DNA of 13,133 bases from Methanomicrobia archaeon LH_S13 (GTDB lineage Archaea; Halobacteriota; Syntropharchaeia; Alkanophagales; Methanospirareceae): positions 1-13,133 of the forward strand of contig JAGXOR010000012.1 in NCBI GenBank assembly GCA_023659785.1, read 5' to 3'. The position numbers and the translations under genes were made by a program. Below are positions 6,398 to 13,133 of the stretch, one piece after another; the first letter of the stretch is position 1; each line of letters starts with the position of its first letter. The notes under the pieces were generated by a model. The model did no database searches. It was given only the letters and a program-made list of their open reading frames with translations, and was not told where the DNA came from.

Positions 6398-7852
6398 ATG
6401 AATGAGATAAGATTAAGAGACGCTTTAACACCGCTTTTAAATAAATTCCCCGCGGTTGAACGACCCGGGAGGCACGTTCATTTTAAAACGAAGTTAGCGT
6501 GGACTGTGGGCATACTCGTTCTCTTCTTTGCCCTCGGTAACGTTCCCCTCTTCGGGCTATCCCCTGAATCTATGGACCTTTTCGGCAGGTGGCGTGCGAT
6601 CTTTGCAGGTGCACGATTCTCGCTAACTGCTCTTGGAATCATGCCAATTGTTGATGCCTCTATTGTCTTGCAGCTTCTTGTCGGTGCGGGAATAATAAAA
6701 TTGAACTTGAGCGACCCCAAAGACCAAGCGTTTTATCAAAACATACAGAAACTGCTTGTTGTGGTCTTCGCTGCTTTTATTAGCCTGACATACGTTGTGG
6801 GCTTTTATAAGCCGGACCCTGGAATAGCCTCACTGCTTGGTGTATCTCTGCAGTTCATCTCGCTTATGCTCTTCATTCAGGTATTCATCGGCGGCATGTT
6901 TATATACTTTATGGATGAGGTGGTATCGAAATGGGGGATAGGGTCGGGCGTTTCATTGTTCATCATCGCTGGTGTATCTCAGCAAGTAATTACCGGTCTT
7001 ATCAGTCCTATTCATGTCGGAGGCTGGGCAGTGGGTGTAATACCTGAGTGGATACAAATAGTGACGGAACTACCACCATACGAGATATTGGCGGGTGGAA
7101 TCATTTTCCTTTTCCAGCATCACATGATAGCGCTTATAGCAACCATTGTGGTATTTTTCACTGTCGTTTACCTTGAGAGCACACGAGTAGAGATACCGCT
7201 GGCACATGCGATAGCAAGAGGTGCTCGTGGTAAGTTCCCGATTAAGATATTATACGCAAGTGTGCTCCCAATGATCCTTGTAAGGGCGTTACAAGCGAGC
7301 ATACAGGGTTTTGGAAGGATGCTTGCTGAGCACGGAATTACTATATTCGGAACGTATGATAAATACGGAATCGCCGTGTCAGGCATGGTGTATTATCTTA
7401 ACCCTATTTATAGTCCCTTGGATTGGTTCCCGGGGCTTATGAGTGCGCCTCATGCGGGCTGGCAAATTGCCACAAGACTTGGTGTTGACCTTTCTTTTAT
7501 GGTCATAGGTGGGGCAATATTTGCTCTGTTCTGGATAAATACAACTGGAATGGGGGCAAAGGACGTAGCAGCGCAGATACATCGCTCAGGGATGCAAATC
7601 CCCGGGCACCGAAGAAGTCCAGCAACGATAGAGAGAATGATGGAAGGATACATCCCGAAAATAGCTATAATGGGCGGTGCTATCCTGGGTGTGTTATGTG
7701 TTCTTTCAAATATGTTCGGCACGCTTGGACGAGCATCCGGGACTGGCTTGCTTCTGGCGGTGAGCATTGCATATAGGCTTTATGAGGATGTGGCATCTGA
7801 GCAAATGATGGAGATGTTCCCAGCGATGAGAAGATTCTTCGGTGGAGGGTGA
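6398..7852 (+). CDS. secY: Protein translocase subunit SecY (Sec61 alpha)
   Basis: This 484-residue polytopic membrane protein is the channel subunit of the Sec translocon. About ten hydrophobic segments are visible. The first is near 32-54 (LAWTVGILVLFFALGNVPLF). A plug/TM2 region follows around 66-100, and TM4-5 surround DEVVSKWGIGSGVSLFI (173-189), a strong family signature. The cytosolic loop ESTRVEIPLAHAIARGARGK (260-279), which meets the ribosome and SRP receptor, precedes TM7 at about 281-303. The final helix LLLAVSIAYRLYEDVASEQM leads into a short Arg-containing tail. The length is normal. The start is the ATG 11 nt after the rpl15 stop; no Shine-Dalgarno site is evident, so translational coupling to rpl15 is likely. 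Only 7 bp separate its stop from the stop of convergent argC. Confidence 0.97.
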   Translation: MNEIRLRDALTPLLNKFPAVERPGRHVHFKTKLAWTVGILVLFFALGNVPLFGLSPESMDLFGRWRAIFAGARFSLTALGIMPIVDASIVLQLLVGAGIIKLNLSDPKDQAFYQNIQKLLVVVFAAFISLTYVVGFYKPDPGIASLLGVSLQFISLMLFIQVFIGGMFIYFMDEVVSKWGIGSGVSLFIIAGVSQQVITGLISPIHVGGWAVGVIPEWIQIVTELPPYEILAGGIIFLFQHHMIALIATIVVFFTVVYLESTRVEIPLAHAIARGARGKFPIKILYASVLPMILVRALQASIQGFGRMLAEHGITIFGTYDKYGIAVSGMVYYLNPIYSPLDWFPGLMSAPHAGWQIATRLGVDLSFMVIGGAIFALFWINTTGMGAKDVAAQIHRSGMQIPGHRRSPATIERMMEGYIPKIAIMGGAILGVLCVLSNMFGTLGRASGTGLLLAVSIAYRLYEDVASEQMMEMFPAMRRFFGGG

Positions 7853-7859
7853 TTTTAAC

Positions 7860-8921
7860 TCACGGAACCAACCCCGGGAACCACAGCCCTTCCCCTTCGT
7901 CAAATCCAAACATCACATTCATATTCTGGATCGCCTGACCGGAGCCACCTTTAATTAGATTGTCAATTGCTGAAATCACTACTATCCTGTTGCTTTTTTC
8001 CTCTATTTCGAACCCTATGTCGCAGAAGTTAGTGCCCCGCACTGAGCTCAAAGAGGGCATCCCTTTCTTAAGCCTTATAAATCTCTTACCCTCGTAAAAC
8101 TGCTTGTATATCCCTTCAATTTCCTCACTGTGGGGCTCTGCCCCACGACCCTGCAAGCCCTGTCCCTGTAAGGGCTTAGTTTTTGTCTCTTCTGTATTTA
8201 AGAAGACATGCGCAGTGGTGAGTATGCCTCTTATGGCGGGTATAATATGCGGTGTGAAACTTACTTTTACGTCTAATTCCATTCGCATCTCTGCTACGTG
8301 CCTGTGCGCAGTTACTTGATACGGGATGATATTCTCAGCGAGATTAGGGAAATGAGATATTTCTGAGGGTTCTACTCCTGCTCCCGAAATGCCTGATTTC
8401 GCATCAAAGATCACTTGTTTTACCATGCCCTCTTTCACCAGGGGAGTAACAGCAAGTATTGCACCCGTAGGATAGCATCCGGGATTGGCAACTAAATCAG
8501 CATCTGCTACTTCTGGATGCAGTTCAGTCAGTCCATACACCGCCCTCCTTTCCTCTTTGTCCTTATCCTTATGAGGTCGCTTATATATCCTTTCGTAATC
8601 TTCCTTTTTCAGTCGGTAGTCGGCGCTCAAGTCTATTACTCTCGCTCCTCTTGCCATTAACCCCGGCACGTAGTCCATTGCACTGCCATGAGGAACCGCA
8701 ACAAAAACAATATCGCTTCTATCTGCTATTTCCTTTGCATCAACGTCTTCGTATTCGAGCTCGATAAAAGGGGAGAGGTGGGGATTCACATCGCTTATTG
8801 GCTTACCTTTGTATCTTCTCGACGTTACAACTGATATTTCTACCTCTGGATGCATCAGAAGCAGTCTTATTAACTCAAGACCTGTATATCCCGCTCCGCC
8901 TATTATTCCCGCTTTTATCAT
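7860..8921 (-). CDS. argC: N-acetyl-gamma-glutamyl-phosphate reductase
   Basis: This 353-residue enzyme reduces N-acetylglutamyl phosphate to the semialdehyde with NADPH in arginine synthesis, or a related LysW-type step in some archaea. It has the N-terminal Rossmann motif GIIGGAGYTG (5-14), the catalytic cysteine C149 in NPGCYPTG, the KSGISGAG turn (175-182), AHRHVAEM (205-212) with the catalytic His, and the conserved C-terminal GGSGQAIQNMN. Residues about 247-265 (including PLQGQGLQGRGAEPHS) interrupt the region between RGILTTAHVFL and IEGIYKQFYEG. They are encoded by a GC-rich double palindrome and look like an in-frame insertion. GGAG lies 5 nt before the ATG and overlaps the end of the upstream surface-protein gene, whose stop is 2 bp away, so coupled translation is plausible. 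No other arg genes are in the window. Confidence 0.95.
   Translation of the reverse strand: MIKAGIIGGAGYTGLELIRLLLMHPEVEISVVTSRRYKGKPISDVNPHLSPFIELEYEDVDAKEIADRSDIVFVAVPHGSAMDYVPGLMARGARVIDLSADYRLKKEDYERIYKRPHKDKDKEERRAVYGLTELHPEVADADLVANPGCYPTGAILAVTPLVKEGMVKQVIFDAKSGISGAGVEPSEISHFPNLAENIIPYQVTAHRHVAEMRMELDVKVSFTPHIIPAIRGILTTAHVFLNTEETKTKPLQGQGLQGRGAEPHSEEIEGIYKQFYEGKRFIRLKKGMPSLSSVRGTNFCDIGFEIEEKSNRIVVISAIDNLIKGGSGQAIQNMNVMFGFDEGEGLWFPGLVP
8130..8177. repeat. GC-rich double palindrome inserted in argC
   Basis: Hairpin 1 is GTGGGGC-TCT-GCCCCAC (8130-8146), with a perfect 7-bp stem. Hairpin 2 has arms AAGCCCT (8155-8161) and AGGGCTT (8171-8177) around a 9-nt loop. The spacer and loop also share the direct repeat CCCTG[CT]AAG (8149-8157 and 8164-8172). 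The element is read through in frame, giving the Gly/Gln-rich peptide in ArgC. It looks like a dispersed palindromic repeat rather than ordinary coding sequence. Confidence 0.7.
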
Positions 8922-8923
8922 TC

Positions 8924-11900
8924 TTACTCCAGTCGAATTGCAGGTATCCAGTCATAATAAACTTTTCCATTCGCATCTGTAAATTTAGTGCAGTTTATCC
9001 AGCTATTAGCGGTTTTTAGTGCCTCTGTGTGATGTATCTGCGGATAAGAGCCTGTTTTAATTTCGTAGTTGTATGTTACTCCTTTCATCAATGTGAAGCT
9101 TTCGTCAAAAGTGATGTTATGCCAATCGCCTGCATATCCTTCCCAGGTTGCAGTTGCGTTCCATGTGGCATTCCAAATTTTCATGTATTCGTTATGCCCG
9201 CCTGTTCCAGAGCACGGATATGTATAAAGCTTGGACACAGTAATTGTTTGATTTGGTTTTATTGTTCCGGTGTGTGTGCCAGAGATGCTGGGATATGGAT
9301 TTGATGGTGAGCCTGTATCAAAAATATTTTCCGCTGGTAAAACAACTATCTTCTCATTCACATCAGGACTTTTTTCCTCGTCTGTTTCCCCATCTCCGTC
9401 ATAATCTATGCTCATCGTATAATTCGTTGCATTAGGCACTACCTCAACTGATGCTTCTGTGCTTGCCGTTACGGTAATATTCTCAAACTTTGTTATTGAA
9501 ATATCCTTTCCAATTGGTGAAACCCTGGTGAAGTTGAATGTACCGGTGTCGTATGCGTCTACCTCAGTGGAATAGGTAAGGTTTGCTGGCAGATAGAATA
9601 TCTTCGTTTCATTTGTTATAACCATATTTGCATTGGGTATTTCGTTTGTGCCGTTGTCTGCGATTATTCTTCCATACTGGTCAGTGATGGTGGCGTTGAC
9701 AGGACAGCTGATTTTAACTATAGTCTTCTCTTGTATCTCCTCTTCTTTAGAGATATGAACTAATGGTGGTGCCATCCAAGTTGTTTCCCCAGTTGAGTAA
9801 AATATTATGGTAATTATTGGAACTTCAACTTCAGTGGTTGGTTGGTTATCATATGCAGTAGGATCAACATAGACATATTGTTTGCCTTCTTTGTTCCAAT
9901 TTATTACTTTTACGTTCATAAAAGGATTATCTGCATCAGTCCAATAGATAACCCCATTTTTTGTAAATTGGGTATGTGCTGGTATTAAAAATCTAGGCCA
10001 ATTCTCAAAATCTGCAGTCACAACTTCAACATTATCAAGAGGATTACCATATTCGTCAAACACATTTATAAAATACGATTCTTTGTAGATTTTAGAAAAA
10101 TCTGTGAAGAACCAAGACAGAGGGAGAGAGGGGATGCTTACTGTACTACCGAGTAATCCTATTGCCTCCCCAGTAAGGATTTCCCACAATTCCTCACTCC
10201 CCCTATTTGGGACATCGTACAAGTTACGTATTTTAAATGGAATTGCTTTTTCATGTTGTATACTCTTTAAATCTTTCCATTTCACATTAGCCGAAAAACG
10301 TAAGTAATTAGCATCGCTCTTAGCATCAATTTCAAAATATGAGTTCCCAATTGAAGAACTTAAAGGTGGAATATTTCCATACTCTACATAATCCCTCTCA
10401 GGCGTTACTTCTACCCCTGCAGTCTCCGATTTAATTTTGATAGATAGCTCTTTTATTTCTTCTTCACATAAATTTGGTACAAGTAAATAGAATTTTTTAG
10501 GATATAAATTATGAGAATCTCTATTGAGTGTAATCACAATAGGTTCGATTAAATAACTCTCTTCTCCACCACCAAAATAATTCTCAAACCTCTCCTTCAG
10601 CGGATAATTGTCTTTATCCGAATCTATGCTGTAAGGTGTATCCCAAATTCCAGTTCCATCTATCTCTTCAGCATCTGGATATTTATCTTCGTAATCATCC
10701 CAGTAGTTACCGAGGTAGTTTGTGTATTGACTGCCGTTGTAGGTATAGGTTATCGGTAAAGTGGAGTTCCAAAAATTATTACCGCTCAGATCAAATCCTT
10801 GTCGAGTATTGTTTATAATGTTATTACCGTATATTGTGTTATTAGACCAACATCCAACATGAATACCCTCCCCATTGCTTAGGATATTATTATTAATGAT
10901 AGAGTTATCATCACACCACCAACCATCTAAGAAAATCCCACTCCGATCATTATTGGATATAGTATTATTAAAAATGACATTATTCTTTCCGTATGGGAGA
11001 ACAATTCCACTACCCTTGTTAGAATAAATTGTATTATTACTGGGAATGCTATTATTGCCGTTAAGTAAAATCCCTATCCCCCCATTGTAGTTACAAATAT
11101 TACTATCTACCGTGTTATTTGAGTTACAGAAAAGGCAATGATGCCAAGAAGAGTAAATGCCACCCCAGATATTTGAACTTACATTATTTCTGGATATATT
11201 ATTATTTGAAGAAAAGTTAAGGAGTATTCCGTGAGAATTGTTCAACATTTTATTATCAAATATGTCAGAATTGTTTGCATGCCATAAGTATATTCCAGCA
11301 GAATAATATCTCCCAGTCGCCCCTTTTACTGTAAACCCACTTATATTCACATAATCTGCTGTAACCTCAAAGACAGGTTTACTTGAATTTTCAGCCTGAA
11401 CAACCGTATCCTTTGGATTTCCAGATGTTGACCGAATCGTCAATCGCTTGTTTACATCCACATTCTCATTGTAAGTCCCAGCATCTACGGTAATCGTATG
11501 CCCATTTTTTGTATCAAAGTCATCTATCGCAGCTTGAATCGTTGCAAAATCTTCACCTGTATTGAGGTTGTGGACTTTTAGTTCTGTTGGTTCTCCTTTT
11601 ACTTTTATCAGCCAGAAATCACCGGAACCAGCGCCATACGACCATGTTCCTCCAGCAATGATGTAGCCGCTGTCCGCAGTCTGCTGCACTGAATTTGCCC
11701 CATCCCGGTCAGAGCCACCGAAAGTTTTGTCCCATTCTTTGTTCCCACTGGAGTTTGTCTTTACCAGCCAGAAATCATCGGAACCAGAGCCATACGAGTA
11801 TGTTTCTCCACCGATGATGTAGCCGCTGTCCGCGGTCTGCTGCACTGAATATGCCCTATCCCAGTTAGAGCCACCGAAAGTCTTGTCCCATTCTTTGTTC

Positions 11901-12601
11901 CCACTGGAGTCTGTCTTCACCAGCCAGAAATCACCGGAGCCAGCGCCATACGACCATGTTTCTCCAGCGATGATATAGCCGCTGTCCGCAGTCTGCTCCA
12001 CTGAATGTGCCCAATCCCAGCCAGAGCCACCGAAAGTCTTGTCCCATTCTTTGTTCCCGCTGGAGTCTGTCTTCACCAGCCAGAAATCCTCGGAACCAGC
12101 GCCATACGACTTTGTTTCTCCAGCGATGATGTAGCCGCTGTCCGCGGTCTGCTGCACTGACCATGCCCCATCCCAGTTAGAGCCGCCGAAAGTCTTGTCC
12201 CATTCTTTGTTTCCACTGGAGTCTGTCTTCACCAGCCAGAAATCACCGGAACCAGCGCCATACGAGTATGTTTCTCCAGCGATGATATAGCCGCTGTCCG
12301 CAGTCTGCTGCACTGAACCTGCCCTATCCAAACCAGAGCCACCGAAAGTCTTGTCCCATTCTTTGTTTCCACTGAAGTCTGTCTTCACCAGCCAGAAATC
12401 ATAGGGACCAGCGCCATACGAGTGTGTTTCTCCAGCGATGATGTAGCCGCTGTCCGCAGTCTGCTGCACTGACCATGCCCAATCCCGGTCAGAGCCGCCG
12501 AAAGTTTTGTCCCATTCTTTGTTCCCACTGGAATCTGTCTTCACCAGCCACAAATCATAGGAACCAGCGCCATACGACTCTGTTCTTCCAGTGATGATGT
12601 C
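8924..12601 (-). CDS. Large secreted/surface protein, main part after the frameshift (beta-propeller repeats, NosD-like beta-helix, C-terminal module)
   Basis: This is the downstream part of a gene that begins beyond 13133. Numbering from a TTG codon at 12553 gives 1209 residues. Residues 15-317 are six ~52-residue units of the form DKTFGGSxxDxAxSV[QE]QTADSG..IIAGETxSYGAGSxDFWLVKT. Residues about 325-655 are a NosD-like right-handed beta-helix: FATIQAAIDD, AGTYNENVDV, then many N-rich turns such as NNTIYSNKGSGI, ending with NYWDDYEDKYPDAEEIDG. Residues about 665-1070 are Ig-like or unassigned. Residues 1075-1209 form a Cys/Trp-containing module ending IPAIRLE. Many N-x-S/T sequons suit archaeal surface glycosylation. 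No C-terminal membrane anchor or PGF-type sorting signal is seen. The function is unknown; adhesion or carbohydrate binding is a guess. The frame joins the upstream fragment near 12600. Confidence 0.85.
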   Translation of the reverse strand, partial: DIITGRTESYGAGSYDLWLVKTDSSGNKEWDKTFGGSDRDWAWSVQQTADSGYIIAGETHSYGAGPYDFWLVKTDFSGNKEWDKTFGGSGLDRAGSVQQTADSGYIIAGETYSYGAGSGDFWLVKTDSSGNKEWDKTFGGSNWDGAWSVQQTADSGYIIAGETKSYGAGSEDFWLVKTDSSGNKEWDKTFGGSGWDWAHSVEQTADSGYIIAGETWSYGAGSGDFWLVKTDSSGNKEWDKTFGGSNWDRAYSVQQTADSGYIIGGETYSYGSGSDDFWLVKTNSSGNKEWDKTFGGSDRDGANSVQQTADSGYIIAGGTWSYGAGSGDFWLIKVKGEPTELKVHNLNTGEDFATIQAAIDDFDTKNGHTITVDAGTYNENVDVNKRLTIRSTSGNPKDTVVQAENSSKPVFEVTADYVNISGFTVKGATGRYYSAGIYLWHANNSDIFDNKMLNNSHGILLNFSSNNNISRNNVSSNIWGGIYSSWHHCLFCNSNNTVDSNICNYNGGIGILLNGNNSIPSNNTIYSNKGSGIVLPYGKNNVIFNNTISNNDRSGIFLDGWWCDDNSIINNNILSNGEGIHVGCWSNNTIYGNNIINNTRQGFDLSGNNFWNSTLPITYTYNGSQYTNYLGNYWDDYEDKYPDAEEIDGTGIWDTPYSIDSDKDNYPLKERFENYFGGGEESYLIEPIVITLNRDSHNLYPKKFYLLVPNLCEEEIKELSIKIKSETAGVEVTPERDYVEYGNIPPLSSSIGNSYFEIDAKSDANYLRFSANVKWKDLKSIQHEKAIPFKIRNLYDVPNRGSEELWEILTGEAIGLLGSTVSIPSLPLSWFFTDFSKIYKESYFINVFDEYGNPLDNVEVVTADFENWPRFLIPAHTQFTKNGVIYWTDADNPFMNVKVINWNKEGKQYVYVDPTAYDNQPTTEVEVPIITIIFYSTGETTWMAPPLVHISKEEEIQEKTIVKISCPVNATITDQYGRIIADNGTNEIPNANMVITNETKIFYLPANLTYSTEVDAYDTGTFNFTRVSPIGKDISITKFENITVTASTEASVEVVPNATNYTMSIDYDGDGETDEEKSPDVNEKIVVLPAENIFDTGSPSNPYPSISGTHTGTIKPNQTITVSKLYTYPCSGTGGHNEYMKIWNATWNATATWEGYAGDWHNITFDESFTLMKGVTYNYEIKTGSYPQIHHTEALKTANSWINCTKFTDANGKVYYDWIPAIRLE
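10589..11581 (-). other. NosD-like parallel beta-helix coding segment
   Basis: This segment encodes about 330 residues that open with FATIQAAIDDFDTKNGHTITVDAGTYNENV, shown here as the two pieces FATIQAAIDD and VDAGTYNENV, typical of the start of pectate-lyase or NosD-type helices. At least eight Asn-rich coils follow (NNSHGILL, NNNISRNNVSSN, SNKGSGIVLP, NNDRSGIFLDG, SNGEGIHVG). It closes with the WDDYEDKYPDAEEIDGTGIWD block often found at the end of such archaeal domains. Unusual Cys residues occur in HHCLFCNSN, DSNICNYN, WWCDDN and VGCWSN. Ligand and enzymatic activity are unknown. Confidence 0.85.
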
Positions 12602-12666
12602 CCGCTGTCCGCGGTCTGCTGCACTGAATATGCCCTATCATCGTCAGAGCCACCGAAAGTTTTGTT
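11603..12666 (-). repeat. Seven tandem 156-bp repeats (one is 155 bp) coding a probable beta-propeller
   Basis: Units begin (codon for D or N of [DN]KTFGG) at 12666, 12511, 12355, 12199, 12043, 11887 and 11731, reading on the minus strand. Spacing is exactly 156 bp (52 codons) except the first, which is 155 bp. The DNA is nearly identical between copies, with changes concentrated in a few codons. The last unit ends in a distinct cap, FWLIKVKGE, which is also used by the last unit of the upstream block (about 12961-12980), with matching DNA. Seven blades of about 50 residues is the usual make-up of one beta-propeller; the fold is an inference. Confidence 0.93.
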
Positions 12667-13133
12667 CCATTCTTCTTCTGGCACAAATATTTCTTCCACT
12701 GTAATTTTTCTTATTATCGAATTCGTTGCTCCATTATCATCTGTTACTGTTAAATTTACTTCATAATCCCCCAATGAAGAATAAATATGACTAACCATTT
12801 CCCCACTTCCCGTTTCGCCATCTCCGAAGTTCCATACATAAGAATCGATTGTACCGTCTGGATCATAAGAGGAAGAAGCATTAAAAGTTACTGTCTGATT
12901 AACAACTGGTTTCTCAGGAGAATATGTAAAAGAAGCAACAGGCGGTTGATTTGTTAGTTCTCCTTTTACTTTTATCAGCCAGAAATCATAGGAACCAGCG
13001 CCATACGACTCTGTTTCTCCAGCGATGATATAGCCGCTGTCCGCGGTCTGCTCCACTGAATATGCCCCATCCCAGCTAGAGCCACCGAAAGTCTTGTCCC
13101 ATTCTTTCTTTCCACTGGAGTCTGTCTTCACCA
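12541..13133 (-). CDS. Large secreted/surface protein, upstream fragment with PKD domain (partial, before the frameshift)
   Basis: The reading frame is open to the window edge, so the true start and any signal peptide lie outside. It holds the last unit of an earlier repeat block (12970-13098, ending FWLIKVKGE). A PKD domain follows at 12691-12951 (NQPPVASFTYSP, YDPDGTIDSYVWNFGDGETG, YEVNLTVTDDNGATNS), then the first unit of the next block (NKTFGGSDDDRAYSVQQTADSG). At about 12600-12603 the frame is lost: after DSG the DNA reads GGGACATC where sister repeats have GGCTACATC, and a short out-of-frame tail ends at the stop at 12541. Repeat homology continues without a break in the frame of the downstream fragment, so the two are one gene, either truly frameshifted or carrying a sequencing or assembly error. 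Confidence 0.8.
   Translation of the reverse strand, partial: VKTDSSGKKEWDKTFGGSSWDGAYSVEQTADSGYIIAGETESYGAGSYDFWLIKVKGELTNQPPVASFTYSPEKPVVNQTVTFNASSSYDPDGTIDSYVWNFGDGETGSGEMVSHIYSSLGDYEVNLTVTDDNGATNSIIRKITVEEIFVPEEEWNKTFGGSDDDRAYSVQQTADSGTSSLEEQSRMALVPMICGW
12691..12951 (-). other. PKD domain coding segment
   Basis: This segment encodes about 87 residues with the hallmarks of a PKD (polycystic kidney disease) Ig-like fold: PPVASFTYSP at the start, YDPDGTIDSYVWNFGDG in the middle, and YEVNLTVTDDNGA before the last strand. Such domains are common spacers in archaeal surface-layer and adhesin-like proteins. Here it sits between two propeller repeat blocks. Confidence 0.9.

Noticed and set aside
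7853..7859. Bidirectional terminator between secY and argC
   Set aside because: Only 7 bp (TTTTAAC-like) separate the stops, with no hairpin or long T-run; termination probably occurs inside the opposing genes, but no site can be named.
11931..12164. 77-residue alternative frame across the propeller repeats
   Set aside because: It repeats with the same 156-bp period because it is an out-of-frame reading of the tandem repeats; it has no independent coding evidence.
11603..12666. CRISPR array or diversity-generating retroelement variable region
   Set aside because: The 156-bp units are contiguous and coding, with no spacers, so this is not CRISPR. Codon changes include non-adenine positions and no reverse transcriptase or template repeat is present, so a retroelement is not supported here.

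Overview
The window is archaeal. It carries an archaeal-type topoisomerase IA, a TATA-binding protein, an archaeal uL15/SecY pair and the two-cassette ATPase of the methyl-coenzyme M reductase (MCR) activation system (component A2, AtwA). The last points to a methanogen, or an anaerobic methane or alkane oxidiser, within the Euryarchaeota. The huge repeat-, PKD- and NosD-type surface protein and the short palindromes inside coding genes remind me of ANME-1/Methanophagales or Methanosarcina-like genomes. The lineage is an inference, not something the sequence proves.

Layout: positions 69-2111 (minus) encode topA. A 96-bp divergent promoter region separates it from aroC (2208-3347, plus). The last five codons and the stop of aroC lie inside an oppositely oriented tRNA-Glu(CTC) gene (3329-3403, minus). 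Upstream of that tRNA on its own strand come atwA (3429-5147) and tbp (5207-5764), separated by a short AT-rich pentanucleotide repeat. tbp is divergent from rpl15 (5880-6386) and secY (6398-7852), which form a short two-gene unit on the plus strand. secY converges on argC (7860-8921, minus). argC starts 2 bp after the stop of a very large secreted or surface protein gene that fills 8924-13133 (minus) and runs off the window.

The housekeeping genes cover DNA topology, transcription initiation, translation and secretion, the shikimate and arginine pathways, and MCR maintenance. They do not form one pathway. The surface protein is a mosaic. In reading order it has the end of one repeat block, a PKD domain, seven more ~52-residue repeats (probably one seven-bladed beta-propeller), a NosD-like parallel beta-helix, a long Ig-like/unknown region and a Cys- and Trp-containing C-terminal module. 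One repeat is 155 instead of 156 bp, which breaks the reading frame.

The most notable signals are: (1) two copies of a ~36-bp AT-rich palindromic element inserted in frame in rpl15; (2) a different GC-rich double palindrome inserted in frame in argC; (3) near-identical propeller repeats whose differences concentrate in a few codons; (4) Gln at a position where chorismate synthases normally have an active-site His; (5) the aroC/tRNA-Glu overlap.
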